From Rhodovarius crocodyli (GTDB lineage: Bacteria > Pseudomonadota > Alphaproteobacteria > Acetobacterales > Acetobacteraceae): DNA of 64,000 bases. The translations under genes were made by a program, and so were the position numbers. The stretch is taken from the NCBI GenBank assembly GCA_945901085.1, contig CAMDJV010000004.1, positions 1 to 64,000 of the forward strand. The letters are read 5' to 3'. This document shows positions 8,909 through 17,385 of the stretch, piece by piece. The number at the start of each line of letters is the position of its first letter. The stretch's first letter is position 1. The notes beneath the pieces were generated by a model. That model did no database searches. It worked only from the letters and a program-made list of their open reading frames with translations, and was not told the origin of the DNA.

Positions 8909-10002
8909 ACATGATGCTTGCCAATGCGAAGCCCGCCTCGGCCACGCTGGGGCTATGCGATGTGGATATTCATCCGCGCGCGCAATCCCGCCATGCCTTT
9001 GACCCCTGGCTCTCGGCTGAGATGCGGCACCGGATGCACAGCTATGGGCTGCGGCCGCGGCATGGCTATGTGCGCGGCACGCCCTTCCCGAAATCTCAGC
9101 CGCTGGCCAGCCGGCGGGATGCCTGGACGCCGCAGGGTGGCTCCCCCGCCAGCGACCTCGCCTTCTTTCGCGCGCAGCATCTGGACCATTACGGCGTGGA
9201 TGTGGGGCTGTTGAACCCGCTGCAACCCTCGGGCCAGGGGGATACCAATGATGGCTTCTCGGCCGCGATGGCGCATGCGGTGAATGAGTGGCAATTGACG
9301 GAATGGGTGGTGCCGGAGCCGCGGCTGCGCGCCTCCATCGTGGTGCCCTACGAGGACCCCGAGGCGAGTGCGCGGGAGATTCGCAAGCGCGCTGGTGACC
9401 CTCGCTTCTCGCAGGTGCTGCTGATGAGCCGCACGTCGATGCCGTTGGGCAATCCGCGCTATTGGCCGATTTATGAGGCGGCGCAGGAGGCGGGGCTGCC
9501 GGTGGGCATTCATGCCTTTGGCTATTCCGGGTGGGCGATGACCAATGGCGGCTGGCCCAGCTTCTATATCGAGGAGGTGAGCGAGCATGCCACCTCCTGC
9601 CAGTCGCTGCTGATCTCGATGGTGGTGGAGGGGGTGTTTGAGCGCTTCCCGCGGCTGAAAATCGTGCTGATTGAATGCGGCATGGCCTGGCTGCCCTCGG
9701 TGGCGTGGCGGCTGGACAAGATTTATCCCAGCCTGCGCTGCGAGGTGCCGCATCTCAAGCGCAAGCCCAGCGAATATATCCGCGACCATGTCTGGGTCAG
9801 CACCCAGCCGATCGAGGAGCCCGAGCGGCCGGAGCATTTGCGGGATACGATGGAATGGATTGGTTGGGATAAGATCCTTTATGCCTCCGACTATCCGCAT
9901 TGGGATTTTGATGATCCGCGCCTGTCGATCCCGAATTGGCTGCCGGCCGAGACGCGGGCGGCGATTTATGGCGGCAATGCCAGGGCGGTTTACGGGTGGT
10001 GA
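8905..10002 (+). CDS. Amidohydrolase family protein (amidohydrolase_2), second of a pair
   Basis: A second amidohydrolase-2 protein of 365 residues. It starts at the ATG that overlaps the stop of the first copy (ATGA). It carries DVDIHP near the N-terminus, VGIHAFG in the barrel and YASDYPHWDFDD near the C-terminus, parallel to the first copy but clearly diverged. The pair probably arose by duplication and may form a heteromer. The substrate is not identifiable. A possible decarboxylase-type function is suggested only by family membership. Confidence 0.82.
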   Translation: MNMMLANAKPASATLGLCDVDIHPRAQSRHAFDPWLSAEMRHRMHSYGLRPRHGYVRGTPFPKSQPLASRRDAWTPQGGSPASDLAFFRAQHLDHYGVDVGLLNPLQPSGQGDTNDGFSAAMAHAVNEWQLTEWVVPEPRLRASIVVPYEDPEASAREIRKRAGDPRFSQVLLMSRTSMPLGNPRYWPIYEAAQEAGLPVGIHAFGYSGWAMTNGGWPSFYIEEVSEHATSCQSLLISMVVEGVFERFPRLKIVLIECGMAWLPSVAWRLDKIYPSLRCEVPHLKRKPSEYIRDHVWVSTQPIEEPERPEHLRDTMEWIGWDKILYASDYPHWDFDDPRLSIPNWLPAETRAAIYGGNARAVYGW

Positions 10003-10394
10003 AGCATGTGGTGGCGGAGGTGGCTGCCATCCCTGCGGGTGCACGGCATGTGACGGAAGCCGGCGGCAAGCGGATTGTGATCTATAATCTGGATGGCGAA
10101 TTTTTTGCCCTGGCTGATCGCTGCCCGCATCAGGGGGCTTCGCTCTCGGCGGGGCAGATTATGGGGCATGTTTGCAGCACCGCACCGGGGCAATATGAGT
10201 ATGCGAGGCGCGGTGAGGTGGTGCGCTGCCCCTGGCATGCCTGGGAATTCGACATTCGCACCGGCAAATCCTTCTTTGATCCGCGCCGGGTGAAGACGCG
10301 CGCCTATGATGCGCATGTGGAATGCGGCGAGTTGTTGGCCGCCGAATCCTTCAGCGTGGCGGTGGAGAATTCTTATGTCGTGGTGGAGGTGTGA
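9999..10394 (+). CDS. Rieske 2Fe-2S ferredoxin-like protein
   Basis: A stand-alone Rieske protein of about 131 residues carrying CPHQGASL and CPWHAWEFD, the two Cys-His pairs that bind a 2Fe-2S cluster. Between them is an insertion (residues around GHVCSTAPGQYEYARRGE) longer than in simple Rieske ferredoxins. The start is a GTG (9999, or 9996) overlapping the TGA of the amidohydrolase. It is predicted cytoplasmic, with no signal peptide. It is probably an electron-transfer or oxygenase-component partner in the operon, but no oxygenase alpha subunit is present nearby. Confidence 0.82.
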   Translation: MKHVVAEVAAIPAGARHVTEAGGKRIVIYNLDGEFFALADRCPHQGASLSAGQIMGHVCSTAPGQYEYARRGEVVRCPWHAWEFDIRTGKSFFDPRRVKTRAYDAHVECGELLAAESFSVAVENSYVVVEV

Positions 10395-10425
10395 CAGCCG
10401 CGCGGGGTGGCGTTAACCTGGGTGC

Positions 10426-11568
10426 ATGAGCACAGCCACATCCCCCCAGGGTCCCAATTCCGGCGAGGATCATCGCCGCCTCCAAAAGCCGGGCCGTGAC
10501 CCGCATCTGTTCCGTCCCATCACCTTTCGCGGTGTGACGGTGAAGAACCGCATCATGCTCTCGCCGCTCTGCGAGTATTCCGCCATTGATGGCATGCCCA
10601 ATGATTGGCACCTGGTGCATCTGGGCGCGCGGGCGACCGGCGGGGCGGGGATTGTCTGCACCGAGGCCACCCATGTTTCGGCCGAGGGGCGGATCACCGC
10701 CAAATGCCTGGGGCTGTGGAATGAGGCGCAGCGCGATGGGCTGGCGCGCATTGTTGCCTTTATCGAAAGCCAGGGCGCGGTGCCGGCGGTGCAGCTTGCC
10801 CATGCAGGCCGCAAGGCTTCCATCCATGTGCCATGGCAGGGCAGCGGGCCGCATGCCATTGCCGATGGTGGCTGGGAGGTGATTGGGCCATCCGCGCTGG
10901 CCTTTGCCCCGGGGCATCATGTGCCGCGCGCCATGAGCCACGAGGATATTGCCCGCGTCACCGCCGAATTCGTCCATTCGACCAAATTGGCGCGCGAGGC
11001 CGGCTTCAAGATTATCGACCTGCATGCGGCGCATGGCTATTTGTTGCATGAATTCCTCAGCCCGCTGAGCAATCAGCGCAATGACGGCTATGGCGGCGAT
11101 CTGGCCGGGCGTGCCCGCTTCCTGCTGGAGGTGGTGGCTGCGGTGCGAACCGAATGGCCAGCGGAGCTGCCGCTATTTGTCCGCCTCTCCTGCACCGATT
11201 GGGTCGAGGGGGGGCTGACCATGGCTGATGCGGTGGAGATTTCCCGCATGCTGGCCGCCACTGGGCAGGTCGATCTGATGGATTGCTCGACCGGGGGCAA
11301 TGATCCGCGGCAGAAAATCACCCCGGGGCCGGGCTATCAGGTGCGCTTTGCCGAGACGATCCGCCGCGAGGCGGCCATCGCCACGGGTGCGGTGGGGATG
11401 ATCAATACGCCCGATCTGGCTGAGGAAATCCTGGCCAATGGTAGGGCGGACCTGATTCTCATGGGCCGCAAGCTGATGGCCGAGCCGAGCTGGCCGCTGC
11501 TGGCCGCGCGCGCATTGCATTCGGACCAGGCCTGGCCGGTGCAATATGAGCGGGCGATGCTGAGCTAA
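10426..11568 (+). CDS. NADH:flavin oxidoreductase, old yellow enzyme family (YqjM-like)
   Basis: An FMN-dependent ene-reductase of 380 residues. After a short charged leader, the barrel starts LFRPITFRGVTVKNRIMLSPLCEYSA. A Cys at the SPLC position is typical of the thermophilic-like/YqjM class. Other visible blocks are QLAHAGRKAS, the catalytic pair in DLHAAHGYLLHEFLSPLSN, and ILMGRKLMAEP at the phosphate-binding end. It lies 31 bp after the Rieske gene on the same strand and may be co-transcribed. It reduces activated C=C bonds; the natural substrate is unknown. Its stop codon overlaps that of the convergent serine hydrolase gene. Confidence 0.87.
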   Translation: MSTATSPQGPNSGEDHRRLQKPGRDPHLFRPITFRGVTVKNRIMLSPLCEYSAIDGMPNDWHLVHLGARATGGAGIVCTEATHVSAEGRITAKCLGLWNEAQRDGLARIVAFIESQGAVPAVQLAHAGRKASIHVPWQGSGPHAIADGGWEVIGPSALAFAPGHHVPRAMSHEDIARVTAEFVHSTKLAREAGFKIIDLHAAHGYLLHEFLSPLSNQRNDGYGGDLAGRARFLLEVVAAVRTEWPAELPLFVRLSCTDWVEGGLTMADAVEISRMLAATGQVDLMDCSTGGNDPRQKITPGPGYQVRFAETIRREAAIATGAVGMINTPDLAEEILANGRADLILMGRKLMAEPSWPLLAARALHSDQAWPVQYERAMLS

Positions 11569-13106
11569 ACCCGCTGGTAGCGCAGCCCGCGGGCCAGCCA
11601 GCAGCCCAGGGTGATGGAGGTTGCCACGCCGCCTCCGTCGCGGGTGATATCCAGCGTCCAATCCCCTGGAGGGGTGTGGTCCAGCGCCCTGGGGCATGGC
11701 AGGGCCCAGAGGTCCTGGGCGATGGGCTCCAGCAATTCCATCCGGCCCTGGCCGAGAAAGCCACCGAAGCCGCCATAGGCCACGCCGCCGGCCTCGGTGA
11801 TGGTCAGCGTGGCGTCGAGTTCGGCGCAACGATATTGGCCTCCGATGCTGCCGGATTGGCCCGGCGCTGCCAGCTGCAGGGTGGTGGTGAAATTTTCCTG
11901 AGGCCGGGCCATGATGAGGGTGCCGTCGCGCGGGAAAACCCGCGTGCGGCCATTGCCGGCGGAGCCGTCTTCGGCTGGCTCCAGCAGTTCAGGCCCATGG
12001 CCGAAGCGTAGCCGCACCCGGCCATCTTGGGTGGCATCGAAGCGCACGGCTAGCCCGCTTTCGGGGTCGCGATAGGCGCCTAGCCAAGTTGGAAGGGCGG
12101 GGCGCGGTTCAAGTGTGGGGCGGGACTCGCCCAAGGCTGCGGCCAAGAGGTCCAGCGCCGCGCTGGCGGCATCACCGAAATGGTTGAACAGCACCACCAC
12201 CGAGAGCCGCTCAGCCGCCATATGCAGACGGTGGCTGCGCCAGCCGCGCAGGGCGCCGCCATGGCCGGTGATGGCGCGGCCGAATTCCTCGCCTCGGCCA
12301 AGGCCAAAACCATAGGGGGCGGGGGCGCCATCGGCGAAATGCACCGGTGCTGAGAGCCGGCGATAGAGCCCATCGGGCGCGTCGCGCGTGGTGTCGATAA
12401 AGCGCTCCCAGGCGATCATATCATCGAGGGAGGCGGCGAGGCCGGCATCGCCTGTCCATAGGATGCGGTTTTCGGCGGGGCGGAAGCCGCTGGCGACATT
12501 GCCCTCATAGCCCTCGCTGCCATCGGGCAGCGCGCGGGTATCGGCGGCGAGGATGGCGCTGCCCATGCCGGCAGGGTGCAGCACCCGCTCGCGCAGCAGG
12601 GTGGCGAAATCCCGGCCCGCGCGGGCGGCGAGGATATCGGAGAGGATGCGGAAATTCTGGTTCACATAGGAATAGCGGCTGCCGGGGGCGAAATGCAGGC
12701 TGGTGGTGCCGCGCAGCACCCGCGCGGCCTCGGCATCACCAAAAGGCGCCTCCACCGGGCTGCCATGCAGCATGGCCACAGCCCAGTAATCCCGCAGGCC
12801 CGATTGGTTATGCGCGAGGTGCAGCGCCCCCGGCACCAGGCCGGCAAGCCCGGGCAGCATGGCGCGCACATCACCATCGAGCAGCGCCGGGTCGGGGAAG
12901 GCATCGAGCATCGCCGCACAGGTGAATTGCTTGGTGATGGAGCAGATCCGAAACAGGCTGGCCGGGGTGAAGGGGATGCGCCTTTCGGCATTGGCATAGC
13001 CCCAGGCATGGCGGGCCAGCACCTCGGAACCGCGCAGCACGGCCACTGCGCCGCCGGGGCCGGGATAGGCGCGTGGGAGATGGGAGAGGCAGGTGTCGAG
13101 GTTCAT
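11565..13106 (-). CDS. Serine hydrolase, beta-lactamase/D-aminopeptidase (S12) family
   Basis: A 513-residue penicillin-binding-type serine hydrolase. The nucleophile motif is SITK in RICSITKQFTC, with YSYVNQNF as the YxN-like element and GHGGALRG as the late HxG triad region. The C-terminal 170 residues form two lipocalin-like beta domains, as in the D-aminopeptidase DmpB-type enzymes. The N-terminus begins MNLDTCLSHLP with no signal peptide, which suggests a cytoplasmic peptidase rather than a cell-wall enzyme. Upstream lies a long intergenic region that it shares divergently with the LpxH-like gene. Confidence 0.83.
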   Translation of the reverse strand: MNLDTCLSHLPRAYPGPGGAVAVLRGSEVLARHAWGYANAERRIPFTPASLFRICSITKQFTCAAMLDAFPDPALLDGDVRAMLPGLAGLVPGALHLAHNQSGLRDYWAVAMLHGSPVEAPFGDAEAARVLRGTTSLHFAPGSRYSYVNQNFRILSDILAARAGRDFATLLRERVLHPAGMGSAILAADTRALPDGSEGYEGNVASGFRPAENRILWTGDAGLAASLDDMIAWERFIDTTRDAPDGLYRRLSAPVHFADGAPAPYGFGLGRGEEFGRAITGHGGALRGWRSHRLHMAAERLSVVVLFNHFGDAASAALDLLAAALGESRPTLEPRPALPTWLGAYRDPESGLAVRFDATQDGRVRLRFGHGPELLEPAEDGSAGNGRTRVFPRDGTLIMARPQENFTTTLQLAAPGQSGSIGGQYRCAELDATLTITEAGGVAYGGFGGFLGQGRMELLEPIAQDLWALPCPRALDHTPPGDWTLDITRDGGGVATSITLGCWLARGLRYQRV

Positions 13107-13430
13107 GCCGCCATGCCAGCACGCTAGGCGGGGGCGTCAATCCCGCTTCAGGCGAAGGGGGATGGGGGTGGGTGGTTTTTCTTCCGCAGCGGCAGGATTA
13201 GGTCAGGCTCAGATTAAAAATGGCCCATCTTCGAGGTTGATAAATAAATCACATGACACTAAGGTTGCGTTTTGATGACGCTTCAATGACGAGGCCTGCA
13301 TGGGCATCAATGCTGCGTGCTGATAATTGCTTGCTTCACGCAAACTTCACGCGACATGCCGCGTGCGGCGTATATTCGGAGGCCGAAATCTTTGAGCGTT
13401 TCCAGAGTCGAACAGATAGGCTAGTCGGAC
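13107..13430. other. Intergenic region with less GC-rich stretch (divergent promoters)
   Basis: This gap separates the minus-strand serine hydrolase from the plus-strand lipid gene set. It has a locally AT-richer stretch (about 13196-13270) and a TATATT hexamer at 13371-13376. No convincing -35 sits at the right spacing. A frame crossing it (from 13253) only becomes long by running antisense-like into the next gene and is not supported. It presumably holds both promoters. Confidence 0.4.
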
Positions 13431-14237
13431 ATGCAGCATACCGGGCCCAAGACACGCTACCGCAGCGTCTTCATTTCGGACCTTCATCTCGGCACCAGAG
13501 GGTGCCGCAGCGATTTTCTGATCGATTTTCTCCGCCGCACGGATTGCGACCATCTCTATCTGGTGGGCGATGTGGTGGATGGCTGGCGGCTGAAAAAGAG
13601 CTGGTACTGGCATGATGAATTCGACACCGTGGTGCGGATGATCCTCGACAAGGCCGAGGCCGGCACCCGCGTGACCTACATACCGGGCAATCATGACGAG
13701 GTGTTCCGCCAATGGCTCGGCCTTGAGGTCGCCGGTGTGAAGTTGGTCCGCGAGGCGGTGCATGAGGCTGCCGATGGCCGCAAATATCTTATCATTCATG
13801 GCGATGAATTCGATGGCGTGATCCGCTATGCCAAATTTCTGGCACTACTGGGTGACTGGGCCTATGATTGGGCGTTGGTGTTCAATCGGGTGTTCAATAA
13901 TGTGCGCCGCCGGTTTGGCTACCCTTATTGGTCACTGTCGCAATGGCTCAAGCGCCAGGTGAAGGAGGCGGTGAAGACGATTGACCGCTTTGAGGCGGCG
14001 CTGGCCAATGAGGCGCGCCGGCGCGGTTTGGATGGCGTGGTCTGCGGCCATATCCATCACGCCGAAATGCGCGAGGTGAATGGCGTGATGTATATGAATG
14101 ACGGCGATTGGGTGGAGAGCTGCACCGCGCTGGTCGAGGATGCCAATGGGCAGTTCCGCCTGATCGACTGGGCGGCGGAGAATCGCCTGAGCATGTGGCG
14201 CAATCCTGTGGCCGTGACGGAGCCTGTTCCCGCTTGA
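13431..14237 (+). CDS. LpxH-like metallophosphoesterase (UDP-2,3-diacylglucosamine diphosphatase-like)
   Basis: A calcineurin-like phosphoesterase of 268 residues. Metal-binding motifs appear in order: SDLHLGTRG, GDVVDGW, PGNHDE, HGDEFD and CGHIHHAEM. The family includes LpxH, which cleaves UDP-2,3-diacylglucosamine to lipid X in lipid A synthesis. However, this subgroup is the alphaproteobacterial type usually paired with a glycosyltransferase, as here, and may act on another nucleotide-lipid or glycolipid intermediate. Its stop overlaps the TTG start of the glycosyltransferase gene, so the two are coupled. Confidence 0.8.
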   Translation: MQHTGPKTRYRSVFISDLHLGTRGCRSDFLIDFLRRTDCDHLYLVGDVVDGWRLKKSWYWHDEFDTVVRMILDKAEAGTRVTYIPGNHDEVFRQWLGLEVAGVKLVREAVHEAADGRKYLIIHGDEFDGVIRYAKFLALLGDWAYDWALVFNRVFNNVRRRFGYPYWSLSQWLKRQVKEAVKTIDRFEAALANEARRRGLDGVVCGHIHHAEMREVNGVMYMNDGDWVESCTALVEDANGQFRLIDWAAENRLSMWRNPVAVTEPVPA

Positions 14238-15319
14238 GCGACTTGGCCACGCTGGAGCGCCCTCAGAGCCGTCTCACCCCCATCCGCCTGCTTATGGTGA
14301 GCGACGCCTGGACGCCGCAGGTCAATGGCGTGGTTCGCACCCTGGCCAAGGTGGCTGATGAGTTGCGCGCCATGGGCGATGAGGTGGAGGTGATCGGCCC
14401 TGATCGTTTTCCCACCCTGCCCATGCCGAGCTATCCGGAGATTCGGCTGGCGCTGCTGCCGCGCTTTCGCCTGGCCCGTCTGGCTGAGAGCTTTGGCCCG
14501 ACTGCGGTGCATATCGCCACCGAAGGCCCGCTCGGCTGGGCGATGCGAGCGCTATGCCTGCGCCGGGGCTGGCCGTTCACCACCAGCTTCCACACCCGCT
14601 TTCCGGAATATCTGCACGCCCGCACCGGCATTCCCCCGCGCATGGCCTGGGCGGTGATGCGCCGCTTCCACAATGCCGGGGCCGGCACTTTTGCCGCAAC
14701 CCCGAGCCTGCACTCCGAATTGGTGAGCCGGGGCTTCAAGCGCGTGCTGCCCTGGACGCGCGGCGTGGATCTGTCGCTGTTTTCGCCCGGGCCCTCGGAT
14801 GATTTCGCCGATCTGCCGCGGCCGATCTTTCTCAATGCCGGCCGTGTGGCGGTGGAGAAGAATATCGAGGCCTTTCTCAGCCTCGACCTGCCGGGCACAA
14901 AAGTGGTGGTGGGTGATGGGCCGCAGCGGGCCGAATTGGCGCGGCGCTTCCCCAATGTGCATTTCGCCGGCTGGCGCATGGGCGAGGGCCTGGCGGCCGC
15001 CTATAAGGCAGCCGATGTCTTCGTCTTTCCCTCGCGCACCGATACATTTGGCCTGGTGCTGCTGGAGGCGATGGCCTGTGGCACGCCGGTGGCGGCCTAT
15101 CCGGTGATGGGGCCGCTCGATGTGGTGGCCGATAGCCCCGGCGGCGTGCTGGATGAGGATTTGCGCTCCGCCTGCCTCGCAGCGCTGCAATGCCCGCGTG
15201 ACCTCGCACGCGCCCATGCCGAGCGGTTTTCCTGGCCGGCCTGTGCTGCAAGCTTTCGCCGCCAACTCGCTCTGCTGCCCGAAATCCTGCATCCCCGCCG
15301 GGGCGACCGGGTGGCTTGA
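14234..15319 (+). CDS. GT4-family glycosyltransferase
   Basis: A GT-B fold retaining glycosyltransferase. The TTG at 14234 overlaps the preceding stop. An internal ATG at 14294 (MVSDAW) would cut into the first Rossmann strand and is less likely. The N-terminal domain has the glycine-containing loop PQVNGVVRTL. The C-terminal domain carries VEKNIEAF, VVGDGPQR and the EX7E-like DTFGLVLLEAMACGTPV. It resembles enzymes transferring glucose or mannose to diacylglycerol or phosphatidylinositol-type lipids. Together with the LpxH-like gene it probably makes or modifies a membrane glycolipid, though the acceptor is inferred only from context. Confidence 0.83.
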   Translation: MSDLATLERPQSRLTPIRLLMVSDAWTPQVNGVVRTLAKVADELRAMGDEVEVIGPDRFPTLPMPSYPEIRLALLPRFRLARLAESFGPTAVHIATEGPLGWAMRALCLRRGWPFTTSFHTRFPEYLHARTGIPPRMAWAVMRRFHNAGAGTFAATPSLHSELVSRGFKRVLPWTRGVDLSLFSPGPSDDFADLPRPIFLNAGRVAVEKNIEAFLSLDLPGTKVVVGDGPQRAELARRFPNVHFAGWRMGEGLAAAYKAADVFVFPSRTDTFGLVLLEAMACGTPVAAYPVMGPLDVVADSPGGVLDEDLRSACLAALQCPRDLARAHAERFSWPACAASFRRQLALLPEILHPRRGDRVA

Positions 15320-15385
15320 AGCCGCCGCCCGGTTGCGCGAGCGTTTCACGCTCGCTACCAAGTTGCGGATGCCCCATGGACTGCC

Positions 15386-16078
15386 ATGCTCAAACGCCTG
15401 ATACGCAAGCCTTTCGTGCAGGCGATGGGGGCATGGCTGCTTGGGCTCTACCTTGCCTTCGTCTATGCCACCACGCGCTGGCGGATGATGGGCCATGAGC
15501 AATTGCCGGCACTTTTGGCGCAGCACCCCACGCTTATTGCCGGGTTTTGGCATGAACGCCTGCCGCTCATGCCAGCACTCTGGCGCCGGGCGCGGCGGGG
15601 CAATCCCGCCCTGGAGCGGGGGCCCTGCCATGTGCTGGTGTCGCGCCATCGCGATGGGAGGTTTATCGGCCAGGTGGTGCGCCGATTCGAGATCGAGATG
15701 GTGAATGCCTCGAGTTCACGCGGCGGTGCGATTGGTATGCGGGTGCTGCTGCGGCAATTGCGTGACGGGGCGATGGTGGTGATCACCCCCGATGGCCCGC
15801 GCGGGCCGCGGCGGCGGGCAGCACCGGGCATCGCCCAATTGGCCGCGGCTTCGGGCATGCCGGTGCTGCCCACCGCCGCGGCTTCCAGCCATCATATTCG
15901 GCTGAAAAGCTGGGACAGGATGATGCTGCCTTTGCCCTTTGGCCGCGGTATTGTGTGCATGGGCCCGCCCATTATGGTGCCGCGCGACGGGGCGGAGGGC
16001 GCGCTGCCCGCCATCGAGGCGGCGCTGAGCGAGATTGTCGAGGCCGCTGACCGCGCCATTGGGATAGCACCGCTATGA
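15386..16078 (+). CDS. DUF374 lysophospholipid acyltransferase-like protein
   Basis: A 230-residue protein of the DUF374 family, related to LpxL/PlsC acyltransferases. It has an N-terminal membrane helix (about residues 12-29), FWHERLPLMP in place of the HX4D motif, SRHRDGRFI, ASSSRGGAIG and TPDGPRGPRR. Members are found beside lipid A genes, and this one is coupled by an ATGA overlap to waaA. It is probably an inner-membrane acyltransferase acting on lipid A or a glycolipid. The 66-bp gap before it has a GCGAGCG/CGCTCGC hairpin. Confidence 0.8.
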   Translation: MLKRLIRKPFVQAMGAWLLGLYLAFVYATTRWRMMGHEQLPALLAQHPTLIAGFWHERLPLMPALWRRARRGNPALERGPCHVLVSRHRDGRFIGQVVRRFEIEMVNASSSRGGAIGMRVLLRQLRDGAMVVITPDGPRGPRRRAAPGIAQLAAASGMPVLPTAAASSHHIRLKSWDRMMLPLPFGRGIVCMGPPIMVPRDGAEGALPAIEAALSEIVEAADRAIGIAPL

Positions 16079-17385
16079 GCCTTTTGTGGCATTTCGCCAC
16101 CTCCGCCGCCGCGCCCTTCATCCCCTTCTGGCTGAAGCGTCGGGCCGGCCGTGGCAAGGAGGAATTGGCCCGGCTGGAGGAGCGCTATGGCCGCAACCCC
16201 AATCGGCCGCCGGGCACGCTGATCTGGCTGCATGGCGCGAGCGTGGGCGAGGGGCTCTCCCTGCTGCCGCTGATCGAGGCGCTGGCCGAGCGGCTGCCCG
16301 AGGCGCATTTCCTGCTCACCACCGGCACGGTCACCTCGGCGCGGCTGACCATGGAGCGCCTGCCCGAGCATCTGCGCGAGAGGGTGCAGCATCGCTATGC
16401 ACCGATTGACGTGCTGGCCTGGGTGGCGCGGTTTCTGGCCGGGTGGAATCCCACCATCGCGATCTTCGCCGAATCCGAACTCTGGCCGAACCGGCTATTG
16501 GCGACCAAGCATGTGCGGGTGCCCATGGCGCTGGTGAATGCGCGCATTTCGTTCAAATCGGCTGAGACCTGGCGGCGCTGGGCGCCGGGGCCAGCGCGGC
16601 GGATGCTGCGCGGCTTCAGGCTGATCCAGCCGCAAAGCACCAATGATGAGTCCAGGCTGCGCGGCTTGGGGGCGCTGGGGATGATGCCCTCGGGCGACCT
16701 CAAGGCCTCGGCGCCGCCGCTGCCGCATGACCCGGCGGCGCTTGAGGCGTTGCGGCATGGCGGAAAGACCTTCGTCGCCGCCAGCACCCATCCTGGCGAG
16801 GAGGTGGTGATTGCCGCCGCCCATGCCTTGCTGGCGGAGCGCCATCCTGGGCTGCGCACCATCATCATCCCCCGCCATCCGGAGCGCGGGGCGGAGGTGG
16901 CGGGGTTGGTTGGCGGCACGCGGCGCTCGCTGGGCGAGGTGCCAGGGCCGCTGCATATTGCCGATACGCTTGGTGAATTGGGCCTGTTCTACCGCCTGGC
17001 CGATGTGGCCCTGGTGGGCGGCAGCCTGGTGCCGCATGGCGGCCAGAATCCGATGGAGCCGGCGAGGCTGGGCTGCCCCATCCTGCTCGGCCCGCATACC
17101 GGCAATTTCCAGGAGCGGGTGCTTGATCTGCGCGAGGCTCAGGCGGTGCGGGTGGTGGAGCCGGGTGATGCGGCGACGCTGGCGGCGGCTGTGCATGATG
17201 TGCTAACCAAGCCCCGCGAGGCCAAGCGGATGGCCGATGCCGCGCATGATGTTGCCCAGAAGGCGACAGGCACGGCGGATCGGCTGGCCGATGAGATCGT
17301 GACATGGTTGCGCCCGGCGGAGTCCTCCCCACAAGGGGGCGAGGTGCGGGCGCCTGAAGCGGAACGGGAACACCAAACGCCTTGA
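16075..17385 (+). CDS. waaA: 3-deoxy-D-manno-octulosonic acid (Kdo) transferase
   Basis: Transfers Kdo from CMP-Kdo to the lipid A precursor at the inner membrane. It is 436 residues, the normal length. The N-terminal membrane-associated region and LIWLHGASVGEGLSLLPLI (conserved glycine/glutamate loop) are followed by TTGTVTSARL, FAESELWPN, the phosphate-binding block FVAASTHPGEEV, and VGGSLVPHGGQNPMEPARLG near the C-terminus. It sits between a DUF374 acyltransferase and lpxK with overlapping ends, a classic lipid A core order. The last 20 residues or so are a charged tail. Confidence 0.93.
   Translation: MSLLWHFATSAAAPFIPFWLKRRAGRGKEELARLEERYGRNPNRPPGTLIWLHGASVGEGLSLLPLIEALAERLPEAHFLLTTGTVTSARLTMERLPEHLRERVQHRYAPIDVLAWVARFLAGWNPTIAIFAESELWPNRLLATKHVRVPMALVNARISFKSAETWRRWAPGPARRMLRGFRLIQPQSTNDESRLRGLGALGMMPSGDLKASAPPLPHDPAALEALRHGGKTFVAASTHPGEEVVIAAAHALLAERHPGLRTIIIPRHPERGAEVAGLVGGTRRSLGEVPGPLHIADTLGELGLFYRLADVALVGGSLVPHGGQNPMEPARLGCPILLGPHTGNFQERVLDLREAQAVRVVEPGDAATLAAAVHDVLTKPREAKRMADAAHDVAQKATGTADRLADEIVTWLRPAESSPQGGEVRAPEAEREHQTP

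Noticed and set aside
13253-13615. 120-codon plus-strand frame starting in the intergenic region before the LpxH-like gene.
   Set aside because: Most of it overlaps the LpxH-like gene in another frame. The upstream part is not coding-like.
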